Shown: positions 1 through 5,172, counted from the stretch's first letter. The stretch: 6,826 nt of DNA from Candidatus Woesearchaeota archaeon (GCA_023255615.1 JAHFLI010000065.1:1-6826); one strand, 5' to 3'. The notes: generated from the sequence alone by a model not told the origin. Numbers and translations: made by a program.

Positions 1-296
1 GGGACTAAAGAAGGAAGCTGGTGCCCATCCATATACTGATGCCACAGATCCGCAATGGGTTCAACGCTTGCAGGAGAAAGATTAAAGAAGGAACTGCCGG
101 ATGCAGGATGATGTGAATACGCTAAGATAAACTGGAAGAGCCTCGCCTTCAAATTTTCGTCTTGCATACACGCGTCAAATAATTGTTCTTCAGCTTGGAA
201 TCGAAATCCTTGTTGATCTCTCCATTTTCGTGATTCGTCAACGAAAGTTCTACCTGATTCCAAAATCCTTGATTCCAAATCATCAGCTTCTGTCAC
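1..296 (-). CDS. Partial CDS, N-terminus of a possible PutA-like proline dehydrogenase
   Basis: An open frame runs leftward from a GTG at 296-294 to the window edge, giving 98 residues without a stop. An in-frame TAA at 305-303 limits how far upstream it can start. The protein is charged and helical in character. Residues about 39-57 (LFDACMQDENLKARLFQFI) resemble the 'W-MxDExxKxxLFRFVD' helix near the N-terminus of bacterial PutA-type bifunctional proline dehydrogenases. The later stretch DLWHQYMDG-QLPSLV resembles the following 'hLxeYf...LPxLl' part. A TATA-like TATTTAAA at 330-323 lies about 30 bases before the GTG, so the transcript would be nearly leaderless. No catalytic domain is inside the window, and the match is from memory of the family pattern. 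I am fairly confident this is a gene and much less so that it is PutA; any helical N-terminal domain remains possible. Confidence 0.45.
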   Translation of the reverse strand, partial: MTEADDLESRILESGRTFVDESRKWRDQQGFRFQAEEQLFDACMQDENLKARLFQFILAYSHHPASGSSFFNLSPASVEPIADLWHQYMDGHQLPSLV

Positions 297-322
297 TATA
301 ATTTAGTAGTAATAAAGGTCGA

Positions 323-330
323 TTTAAATA
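323..330 (-). promoter_or_regulatory. TATA box of the partial leftward gene
   Basis: The minus strand reads TATTTAAA here, in the gap between the end of the LeuB-like gene and the GTG at 296. Its centre is about 30 bases before that GTG, which would place transcription start within a few bases of the start codon. The spacing matches the other promoters in this window. Confidence 0.45.
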
Positions 331-356
331 TGTTATGCTCGGTTGGGTCGATTGGG

Positions 357-361
357 AAAAA
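357..361 (-). terminator. Short T-run after the LeuB-like gene
   Basis: On the minus strand, about 24 bases after the TAG stop of the dehydrogenase gene, the sequence reads TTGTTTTTCCC. Archaeal RNA polymerase can terminate at T-runs without a hairpin. Five Ts is short, so this is only a candidate. Confidence 0.25.
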
Positions 362-384
362 CAATGAGTAAATTATCTCAAACA

Positions 385-1512
385 CTAGATTTTCAACTTT
401 TTTACAATCGCATCTCCCATTTGAGAGCAGGAATTATTGCCGCCAAGATCTTTTGTTTTTGTTTTTCCTTCTTTGAGAACATCTTGAATCGCGTTGATAA
501 CTGCATCAGATGCTTTTTGCTGGCGTAATTCTGAGAGCATTAACGCACCTGCCCAAATAGTTGCTAGGGGATTTGCGACATTTTGACCTTTGTATTTTGG
601 CGCTGAACCATGAATCGGTTCAAACATAGAAATTCCATGAGGATTAATATTTCCTCCGGGAGCAAGACCTAAGCCGCCTTGAATCATTGCACCAAGATCA
701 GTAATAATGTCACCGAACATATTCGGGGCAACGACGACCTGAAACCATTCTGGATTTTTAACAAACCACATCGTAATCGCATCAACATAATTAAATTCAT
801 ATTGAATGCTAGGATATTTTTTTCCCACCTCATCAACCGTTTCTCTCCAAAAAGAATACACGGAATCAAGCACATTTGCTTTGTCCACTGCAGTCACTTT
901 TGTTTTCTTTAATTTTTTTGCATGATCGAATGCATATTCAATAACCCGCTTTGATCCTTTTTTTGATATAACGCCGATTTGATAGGCGATGTCAGATCCT
1001 TGTGTATCAATATCAAGTCCAAATTTTACGGAGTATAGTGAGCGAATGACTTCTAATTCTTGTTTTGACTTTCCTATCTTTGCCCGATTGCCGATGCCGA
1101 CATAAAAATCTTCGGTGTTTTCACGAATCACGTCAAAATTAATATCCTTTGGAGTCTTATCTTTGAGCGGACATTCTACGCCTTCCAATAATTTTATTGG
1201 TCGTAAATTAACATATTGATCGAAATAAAATCGCGTTTTTAATAAAATTCCTTTTTCAAGAATGCCCGGTTTAACGCGCGGATCCCCTAATGCGCCGAGA
1301 TATATTGATTTGCAGGATTTTTTAATTTCCTTTAAGGTATATTCTGTTATTAATTCTCCCGTTTCGAGATATTTATCGGCACCATTATCGTAATGAATCC
1401 AGTCGATATCAAAATGATGGATTTCTGAAACGGTATCGAGAACTTTCCTTCCCTGCTCAATAATCTCCGGTCCAATGCCATCACCGGGCATAACTGCAAT
1501 CTTGTATTTCAT
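385..1512 (-). CDS. leuB: Isocitrate/isopropylmalate dehydrogenase family protein, probable 3-isopropylmalate dehydrogenase
   Basis: This 375-residue enzyme belongs to the beta-decarboxylating dehydrogenase family (isopropylmalate, isocitrate, homoisocitrate, malate/tartrate). The likely reaction is oxidation and decarboxylation of 3-isopropylmalate to 2-oxoisocaproate in leucine synthesis. Visible motifs: GDGIGPE at 10-16; substrate arginines R94, R104 and R130; the tyrosine-bearing RENTEDFY at 130-137; catalytic K211 in AVDKANVL; metal-binding aspartates D244, D268 and D272; and the nucleotide loop FEPIHGSAPKY at 297-307. K306 and Y307 occupy the positions that in E. coli isocitrate dehydrogenase (K344, Y345) bind the NADP 2'-phosphate; NAD-type LeuB usually has Asp first. 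The FDQYVNLRP...RENTED pattern is also seen in malate/tartrate relatives, so the substrate is not certain. An in-frame GTG at 1530 is possible, but the TATA box 27 bases before the ATG at 1512 favours a leaderless start there. Confidence 0.85.
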   Translation of the reverse strand: MKYKIAVMPGDGIGPEIIEQGRKVLDTVSEIHHFDIDWIHYDNGADKYLETGELITEYTLKEIKKSCKSIYLGALGDPRVKPGILEKGILLKTRFYFDQYVNLRPIKLLEGVECPLKDKTPKDINFDVIRENTEDFYVGIGNRAKIGKSKQELEVIRSLYSVKFGLDIDTQGSDIAYQIGVISKKGSKRVIEYAFDHAKKLKKTKVTAVDKANVLDSVYSFWRETVDEVGKKYPSIQYEFNYVDAITMWFVKNPEWFQVVVAPNMFGDIITDLGAMIQGGLGLAPGGNINPHGISMFEPIHGSAPKYKGQNVANPLATIWAGALMLSELRQQKASDAVINAIQDVLKEGKTKTKDLGGNNSCSQMGDAIVKKLKI

Positions 1513-1534
1513 GTACTGGCGAAATGCCACTGGT

Positions 1535-1542
1535 TTTATAAA
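1535..1542 (-). promoter_or_regulatory. TATA box of the LeuB-like gene
   Basis: The minus strand reads TTTATAAA, centred about 27 bases before the ATG at 1512. That is the archaeal TATA-to-start distance and predicts a leaderless mRNA. An alternative GTG start at 1530 would lie upstream of this predicted transcription start. Confidence 0.65.
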
Positions 1543-1570
1543 TATTGTTGTGGGGAGACACAGAGATTAT

Positions 1571-1588
1571 CGAAAAGTTTATAAATAT
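1571..1588 (+). promoter_or_regulatory. BRE/TATA promoter of the candidate toxin-antitoxin pair
   Basis: A purine-rich CGAAAAG (1571-1577), a plausible BRE for TFB, is followed by TTTATAAATAT (1578-1588). Transcription should begin near 1608-1609, inside the palindrome at 1600-1613. The same TATA octamer faces the other way at 1535-1542, so the two promoters are divergent and about 36 bp apart. Confidence 0.6.
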
Positions 1589-1599
1589 CTATATACAAC

Positions 1600-1613
1600 A
1601 ATAGATATCTATT
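1600..1613. promoter_or_regulatory. 14-bp palindrome at the predicted transcription start; candidate operator
   Basis: AATAGATATCTATT is a perfect palindrome. Its ATATCTAT half-word also occurs at 1585-1592, overlapping the end of the TATA box, and forms an 8-bp inverted repeat with 1601-1608 across an 8-bp spacer. Placement over the predicted start of transcription suits a repressor. The second gene of the downstream pair encodes an AbrB-type DNA-binding domain and is the obvious candidate ligand, but binding is inferred. Confidence 0.5.
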
Positions 1614-1620
1614 AGGTGAT
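1614..1620 (+). promoter_or_regulatory. Shine-Dalgarno-like AGGTGAT without a nearby ATG
   Basis: AGGTGAT matches the archaeal anti-Shine-Dalgarno sequence and is the same word found before the gene at 4616. The only in-frame candidate at close spacing is an ATT at 1624, while the conventional start (TTG at 1660) is 40 bases downstream. Either the toxin-like protein starts earlier on a rare codon or the match is chance. Confidence 0.3.
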
Positions 1621-1659
1621 AAGATTTATTTTGAAGAGTTATATTGGAAAGGGAAATTA

Positions 1660-1896
1660 TTGGTATTTACATGGCATTTCAAAGAGGAGTTTGACAAGTT
1701 AAAGAAGCCTATTGAATTTGTATTAGAAATGCTGGATGAAGGAGAACACGTATTAGTTTCAAAGAATCAGAACAAATACAACGTATTTTACCCATTCAGA
1801 AGAAAGTATTTGTGCTTATCGTATGTAAACCACGAAAATATTATTTTAATTCATGTTAAGCCAACAACCAAGAGCCTGGAGGGAAGGAGAAAATGA
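1660..1896 (+). CDS. Small protein, putative toxin of a toxin-antitoxin pair (DUF4258/RelE-like appearance)
   Basis: This basic 78-residue protein starts at TTG 1660, with a GGAAAGGG stretch 6 bases upstream. It has an N-terminal helical part (HFKEEFDKLKKPIEFVLEML, 6-25) followed by alternating beta-like segments (VLVSK, KYNVFYPF, YLCLSYV, IILIHVKPT, about 31-69) and a polar basic tail. That helix-then-sheet order and size resemble DUF4258 and RelE-fold proteins, which often sit next to zinc-finger antitoxins. Its stop overlaps the next gene's start (ATGA at 1893-1896), so the two are probably translationally coupled. The frame is open back to 1585, and an ATT at 1624 behind a Shine-Dalgarno match would add 12 residues. 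No catalytic motif is diagnostic, so the toxin role rests on size, context and the partner. Confidence 0.6.
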   Translation: MVFTWHFKEEFDKLKKPIEFVLEMLDEGEHVLVSKNQNKYNVFYPFRRKYLCLSYVNHENIILIHVKPTTKSLEGRRK

Positions 1897-2222
1897 AAAA
1901 ATTTATGAAAACTTGCTATAAGTGTGGAACAGATGTTAAGGTAGCTAAGAGTGTGAAGGAAGGCATTACGTTAGACTGCCTAAAATGCCCTACATGTGGT
2001 GAAGAATATTTTACTTCAAGCGAACTTATAAAGTTCGACATAAAGACCGGAAAAAGAAAACTCGTTAGAAAATTTGGCACGTTGGGGGATTCTATGGTTA
2101 TGAGATTCCCATCCGATATACTAAAGGATTATAAGATTAAACCTGGGGATTATGGAGTATTTGAGAAAAAGCCTGAAGGAATATTAATCAAACCAATTCA
2201 CGCGAAGGATATTTGGAACTAA
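1893..2222 (+). CDS. YgiT-type zinc-finger protein with C-terminal AbrB/SpoVT/MazE domain, putative antitoxin
   Basis: This 109-residue protein has two visible parts. Residues 8-40 form a zinc ribbon with Cys pairs C8/C11 and C32/C35 (plus C29), ending in CPTCGEEYF, the typical YgiT/MqsA N-terminal pattern. Residues about 57-102 read as a swapped-hairpin AbrB/SpoVT domain: LVRKFGTLGDSMVMRFPSDI, then KIKPGDYGVFEKKPEGILIKPI. In antitoxins of this kind, one domain typically contacts the toxin and the other binds operator DNA. MqsA itself carries an HTH domain at its C-terminus, so the AbrB domain here is a different arrangement. A purine-rich GGAGGGAAGGAG lies just before the ATG at 1893; a second ATG at 1905 is possible. 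The ATGA overlap with the upstream small gene supports one operon. The family reading is good; the antitoxin role is inferred. Confidence 0.75.
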   Translation: MKKFMKTCYKCGTDVKVAKSVKEGITLDCLKCPTCGEEYFTSSELIKFDIKTGKRKLVRKFGTLGDSMVMRFPSDILKDYKIKPGDYGVFEKKPEGILIKPIHAKDIWN

Positions 2223-2409
2223 TAGCATTGTGGACTAAGTCAGAAATGATTTAAACCGATTTTAAATAACGACTTTGATAGGTTGGAGTGATTATCAGAT
2301 CAGCAAACGAAAACGTATTAATCAAACATTCAGATCTTTCTTAAATAATCCAATTGTGAATTTTATTAAATGAATATTAGAGAAGCAGGAATTTCTTGTT
2401 TTGAAATGA
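2223..2409. other. Intergenic stretch, 187 bp, A/T-rich
   Basis: This stretch lies between the ends of two convergent transcription units and contains no clear hairpin terminator. It holds a TATA-like TTAAATAA (2341-2348) placed about 26 bases before an ATG at 2370. That ATG opens a 35-codon frame (2370-2477), which is not called as a gene. Confidence 0.4.
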
Positions 2410-2643
2410 TCAAACAACACTTTGATTTGGTCGATACCAAAAATAAAATAACATTATGGAGATCATCATTGCAATAAACACCCCAAGAAGAATGCCCGTA
2501 AGAATACTGTCCATAACCGCCACACCGATTGTCGGAAATGCAACAAGCAACGATGAAACGACTGCAATGTATTGTATCATTCGTTCTGACATGTTATCCC
2601 CAGTGAAAATTGATCCTAACACCCTGTCAAATTTCCGATCCAT
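2410..2643 (-). CDS. Small two-helix membrane protein of unknown function
   Basis: This predicted 77-residue protein has a hydrophilic N-terminus (MDRKFDRVLGSIFTGDNMSER, about 21 residues). Two hydrophobic segments follow, at about 24-44 (IAVVSSLLVAFPTIGVAVM) and 46-71 (ILTGILLGVFIAMMISIMLFYFW), then a short polar tail. A helical hairpin in the cytoplasmic membrane is the natural reading. The frame can extend to a TTG at 2664, but a TATA-like ATAAATTTAT at 2678-2669 sits about 30 bases before the ATG at 2643 and favours that start. The opposite strand also has an open frame here (2456-2659); it lacks membrane or domain logic and is treated as a shadow. I do not recognise the family. Confidence 0.5.
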   Translation of the reverse strand: MDRKFDRVLGSIFTGDNMSERMIQYIAVVSSLLVAFPTIGVAVMDSILTGILLGVFIAMMISIMLFYFWYRPNQSVV

Positions 2644-2668
2644 GCAAGGAGGTAAGTAAATCAAGTTA

Positions 2669-2678
2669 ATAAATTTAT
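2669..2678 (-). promoter_or_regulatory. TATA box of the small membrane protein gene
   Basis: The minus strand reads ATAAATTTAT, centred about 30 bases before the ATG at 2643. The predicted transcript has almost no leader, like those of its neighbours. Confidence 0.45.
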
Positions 2679-2743
2679 GGTCGAGAATTCCGGAATATTT
2701 TTGGCGGTTCTCTCGCCTTTTCCACGAATCTCGTTCATTTCAA

Positions 2744-2756
2744 GATAAAATTTAAG
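2744..2756 (+). promoter_or_regulatory. TATA-like promoter of the lipoprotein gene
   Basis: The plus strand reads GATAAAATTTAAG, centred about 30 bases before the ATG at 2781. This spacing supports the ATG rather than the in-frame GTG at 2766, which would lie upstream of the predicted transcription start. Confidence 0.45.
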
Positions 2757-2780
2757 AACTCTTATGTGCTTCACCCCCCT

Positions 2781-3740
2781 ATGAAATGGATTGTTGGCAT
2801 CTTCATTGTCATTCTTCTTCTCTCAGCGTGCAGTTCGACGGAAAAGAAAACATTGCACTTGCCTTCAGATGATTTGGTAAAGCAAGCCTTCAAGCCTTCT
2901 CCGCCCGGAGATATTCAGCAACATTCAGGGCAAAAAGAGAGTGGTTATGATATTAATGATATCCTTTTCTCCGATGTTATTCCAGGTATTGGCGCAGGAA
3001 ATCAGTTTGGTGATGGGCCCTGGAATCATCGCATTATTGGAGCAGACTCAGTAAATGGACGCGTATGGACGAGAAAACCAAAAATTGTTGCCGAACAAGG
3101 TTCAAAGCCAGACGCCCTTGTTGATCATGAGGGTAGTGTTCGTGTGTATTATATCGATGCAAAAAACAATGACGTCACCGTTGCACTGTGGCATCAAGAT
3201 CGGTGGTTGTATAAACGTGTTGGGATTGAGAATGGAGTAACCGATCTTAGCGCCGTTGATGCCGGAGAAACCTATCGGATATACTACCAAATTGGAGACT
3301 CGATTTTTAGTGCAGCGTCAACAAATGGAGTGTATTTTGATCGAGAAGAAGGTGTTCGATACTCTGGAACGTTGAATGGGTTTGATGTCTTTAAAACAGG
3401 ATCTGGCTGGAAGATGATTTTTTCTCAGAATGGAACACTCTATTCTACGGAATCTTCAGACGGAAAAATTTTTGGAATCGCACAAGAACTTGGATTACCT
3501 GGTGACGAACCTGATGTTCTTTCGGCTAATGGTATATTTACGGTATATTATAGTGCGCCATATGCGGGACAGACTGCAATTTATTCTGCATCTTCCTTAG
3601 ATGGAATCACTTGGAAACAAGATTCTGGCATTCGATTGTTTGGTGGATCACGATTAGATAAAAAAGGATTATTTGGGCCAACGGTTGTCAATGTTGATCA
3701 GAATAATTATCAAATGTATTACTATTCAAAGATTGGATAA
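2781..3740 (+). CDS. Lipoprotein with a predicted five-bladed beta-propeller
   Basis: This is a secreted, lipid-anchored protein of 319 residues. It begins with a hydrophobic signal (MKWIVGIFIVILLLSAC) whose lipobox LSAC puts the anchoring cysteine at C17. A polar linker follows to about residue 80. The rest contains five repeats of the form 'D/PxxV...G...(V/I)YY' at about 108-124, 154-169, 199-213, 242-257 and 299-315. The first four are followed by an outer strand such as IYSASSLDGITW (267-278). The last repeat ends the protein, while residues 83-96 (HRIIGADSVNGRVW) supply an unpaired outer strand, as expected if the two ends close one blade. Five-bladed propellers of this style occur in the GH43/GH32/GH68 glycosidases and relatives. 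I see no secure catalytic acid triad, so binding or hydrolysis of extracellular carbohydrate is a guess. An upstream in-frame GTG (2766) would put charged and proline residues before the signal and is less likely. Confidence 0.8.
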   Translation: MKWIVGIFIVILLLSACSSTEKKTLHLPSDDLVKQAFKPSPPGDIQQHSGQKESGYDINDILFSDVIPGIGAGNQFGDGPWNHRIIGADSVNGRVWTRKPKIVAEQGSKPDALVDHEGSVRVYYIDAKNNDVTVALWHQDRWLYKRVGIENGVTDLSAVDAGETYRIYYQIGDSIFSAASTNGVYFDREEGVRYSGTLNGFDVFKTGSGWKMIFSQNGTLYSTESSDGKIFGIAQELGLPGDEPDVLSANGIFTVYYSAPYAGQTAIYSASSLDGITWKQDSGIRLFGGSRLDKKGLFGPTVVNVDQNNYQMYYYSKIG

Positions 3741-3742
3741 GA

Positions 3743-4489
3743 TTAGGTTTCTTTGCAATGATCCCACATAAACTGAAAGAATTTTCTATACCCATCTGCA
3801 AGAAGTTTGCTTTTCAGGACAAATTGCAAGGGTTCTTCATAAAGCTCTCCGGGCTTCACTCCAACAAATGTGACCACATAGTTTCCAAAAATATCTACGG
3901 CTGTCGCACTCGAATATTCTTTTGGTAAAAATTTATAGGGCTTTCCGACTAAGGTAAGAATTTCTGGCTTTTGTTTTTTAACTTCGTAGTCAAACAAGTG
4001 CATAAATGTAATTCCTCGCTTTTTTCGTTCTTTATTAAAATGTCTTAGATAATGTTGTAACCGAGGATCAAGCCAAAATGCTTTTGCACCGATGAAATAG
4101 ACAGTTTGTTTTTGTTCCAAAATTAATTGAAGATAATTTTTGAAACCATTTACACCACGAAAGAGATATGCTTCAGTGTCTGACTCTACTGATGTATAGA
4201 GTTTTCTCATGTCTGGTAGAAATGAATCTAAGGCTGATTCCTGTTCTTTAATGATTTCTTTCAATCTTTCCGGATCAATAGCTTTAAACACCTTCTCGCC
4301 CTTGACAAATGTTTCAGAAGCGAGACCTTTCTCGATGAGTTTATTGAGGGAGTCATACACATTTCTGCGATGAACTTTTGATTTGATGGAGATTTTGTTT
4401 ACATTGACTTCTCCAAGGTGGAGCAACGCTTCGTACACCCGTGCTTCATTGAGGGACAGCCCAATTTTCTGTAGGAGTTCTTGGAACAT
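3743..4489 (-). CDS. TrmB-family transcriptional regulator
   Basis: This 248-residue protein has the TrmB plan. Residues about 3-70 form a winged helix (LLQKIGLSLNEARVYEALL, recognition helix near HRRNVYDSLNKLIEKGL at 40-56, wing FVKGEKVFKAI). A helical linker or short coiled coil follows at 72-98 (PERLKEIIKEQESALDSFL). The C-terminal alpha/beta region (about 104-246) starts with EAYLFRGVNGFKNYLQLIL and resembles the effector/dimerisation part of short archaeal TrmB-like proteins; it is shorter than in sugar-responsive TrmB. Known members repress or activate sugar and central-metabolism genes. The ATG at 4489 lies 27 bases from a TTTATAAT box, so the transcript is probably leaderless. The gene is divergent from the one at 4616 and shares with it an intergenic region containing an inverted repeat. 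It ends 2 bp from the convergent lipoprotein gene. The ligand is unknown. Confidence 0.88.
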   Translation of the reverse strand: MFQELLQKIGLSLNEARVYEALLHLGEVNVNKISIKSKVHRRNVYDSLNKLIEKGLASETFVKGEKVFKAIDPERLKEIIKEQESALDSFLPDMRKLYTSVESDTEAYLFRGVNGFKNYLQLILEQKQTVYFIGAKAFWLDPRLQHYLRHFNKERKKRGITFMHLFDYEVKKQKPEILTLVGKPYKFLPKEYSSATAVDIFGNYVVTFVGVKPGELYEEPLQFVLKSKLLADGYRKFFQFMWDHCKET

Positions 4490-4512
4490 TTTAGGTGCAG
4501 ATAACTCTGTTC

Positions 4513-4520
4513 ATTATAAA
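4513..4520 (-). promoter_or_regulatory. TATA box of the TrmB-family gene
   Basis: The minus strand reads TTTATAAT, centred 27 bases before the ATG at 4489. This predicts a leaderless transcript and fixes the start codon. Confidence 0.6.
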
Positions 4521-4533
4521 GTTTTCTAATTGA

Positions 4534-4549
4534 GGTGGTATTTACCACC
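4534..4549. promoter_or_regulatory. Inverted repeat between divergent promoters, candidate TrmB-family operator
   Basis: GGTGGTA and TACCACC form perfect 7-bp arms around a TT spacer. The repeat abuts the BRE/TATA region (about 4552-4562) of the rightward gene. It lies about 45-60 bases upstream of the predicted start of the leftward regulator gene. Such a position suits a regulator controlling its divergent neighbour. It differs from the published Thermococcales TrmBL1 motif (TATCAC-N9-GTGATA) as I remember it, so the specificity would be its own. Confidence 0.5.
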
Positions 4550-4551
4550 CC

Positions 4552-4562
4552 ATAAATTAATA
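4552..4562 (+). promoter_or_regulatory. TATA-like element of the gene at 4616
   Basis: ATAAATTAATA follows the inverted repeat directly. Transcription start is predicted near 4584, giving a leader of about 30 bases with a Shine-Dalgarno sequence. A second A/T-rich candidate, TATTTTAT (4570-4577), cannot be excluded. Confidence 0.4.
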
Positions 4563-4603
4563 AAGTTGGTATTTTATCATTACTAAATAGAAGTAACAAA
4601 TAA

Positions 4604-4610
4604 AGGTGAT
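4604..4610 (+). promoter_or_regulatory. Shine-Dalgarno sequence of the gene at 4616
   Basis: AGGTGAT lies 5 bases before the ATG at 4616, with the next base (G) extending the match to the archaeal 16S rRNA tail. It makes this the one first gene in the window with a clear leadered start. Confidence 0.6.
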
Positions 4611-4615
4611 GAAAA

Positions 4616-5146
4616 ATGATAAATACATTTGAAGAGCATGGAAAGAGAAAGCGATTTGATGGAGAGAGTGGTCAAGGATCCTTAATCAATCTCGAATATC
4701 AAGTTGGGTTAATTGATAATGGCACAATCGCCATTCCACGAACAGGTGGATTCGTTGAAGCAACAAAGGAAGAAATAAGATTTAATTTAAGTGCTGCAAT
4801 TTTATTTAGGACAAATGGATATAGGGATGATCAACAAGCAGATTATCGAGTTTTGTTGCGTCTGATGTCGGGGGAGACTCAAGAAAGAGAACACGTCAAA
4901 CAGGTATATCTAAACCATACCTTGCTTCAATCGTTTTGCCGTGATTCTTTTCCAGGAATGGGCATTGTCGGCAATGTTGATTTTGGTACAACCCCCAGAC
5001 TTCCGGGAGATTTTACTCTTGAAGCACTTATGAACAATGTAATTGGTTCTTTTAAAAGCAATCCTGAAATCGGTCGACTGTCGCTCGCGCACAAAGCTTT
5101 CTTAGATGCATATTCACCTAAACAAGAGGAATATCGAATAAGATAA
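4616..5146 (+). CDS. Hypothetical protein, possible target of the divergent TrmB-family regulator
   Basis: I do not recognise this 176-residue protein. It has no signal peptide or membrane segment, so it is probably cytoplasmic. The N-terminus is polar and basic (EEHGKRKRFDGESGQG). A middle part with beta-like alternation follows (INLEYQVGLIDNGTIAIPRTGGFVEATKEEIRFNLSAAILF, split around 24-64), then helical segments near 68-108 and a Gly/Pro-rich piece (FPGMGIVGNVDFGTTPRLPGDF, around 112-133). The C-terminus is helical. Two cysteine or histidine clusters that would suggest a metal site are absent. The ATG is well supported by the Shine-Dalgarno match 5 bases upstream. Sharing a promoter region and inverted repeat with the TrmB-family gene suggests it is regulated by that protein. 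An opposite-strand open frame at 4927-5163 is taken as a shadow because it lacks a promoter or domain pattern. Confidence 0.7.
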   Translation: MINTFEEHGKRKRFDGESGQGSLINLEYQVGLIDNGTIAIPRTGGFVEATKEEIRFNLSAAILFRTNGYRDDQQADYRVLLRLMSGETQEREHVKQVYLNHTLLQSFCRDSFPGMGIVGNVDFGTTPRLPGDFTLEALMNNVIGSFKSNPEIGRLSLAHKAFLDAYSPKQEEYRIR

Positions 5147-5172
5147 AATAAAAAGATTATCAAAACAAAAAA
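5145..5172 (-). terminator. T-rich terminator region of the ilvB-ilvN-VOC operon
   Basis: On the minus strand, beginning about 35 bases after the VOC gene's stop, the sequence contains T6 (5172-5167), T4 (5165-5162), T5 (5154-5150) and T4 (5148-5145) in close succession. Repeated T-runs without a hairpin are the usual archaeal intrinsic terminator form. The last run touches the stop codon of the convergent gene. Confidence 0.55.

Noticed and set aside
679..912. Plus-strand frame of 77 codons inside the dehydrogenase gene
   Set aside because: It lies opposite a gene with intact family motifs and has no promoter or ribosome site; it is a coding shadow.
1660..2222. Direct assignment of the pair as mqsR-mqsA
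   Set aside because: Only the zinc ribbon of the second protein fits MqsA; its C-terminus is AbrB-like rather than HTH, and the first protein lacks a recognisable MqsR pattern.
2456..2659. Plus-strand open frame opposite the small membrane protein
   Set aside because: It shows no domain pattern, and the opposite strand gives a coherent two-helix membrane protein with a correctly placed TATA box.
4927..5163. Minus-strand frame of 78 codons opposite the hypothetical gene at 4616
   Set aside because: The plus-strand gene is longer and has a clear Shine-Dalgarno start; this frame has neither a promoter nor a recognisable pattern.
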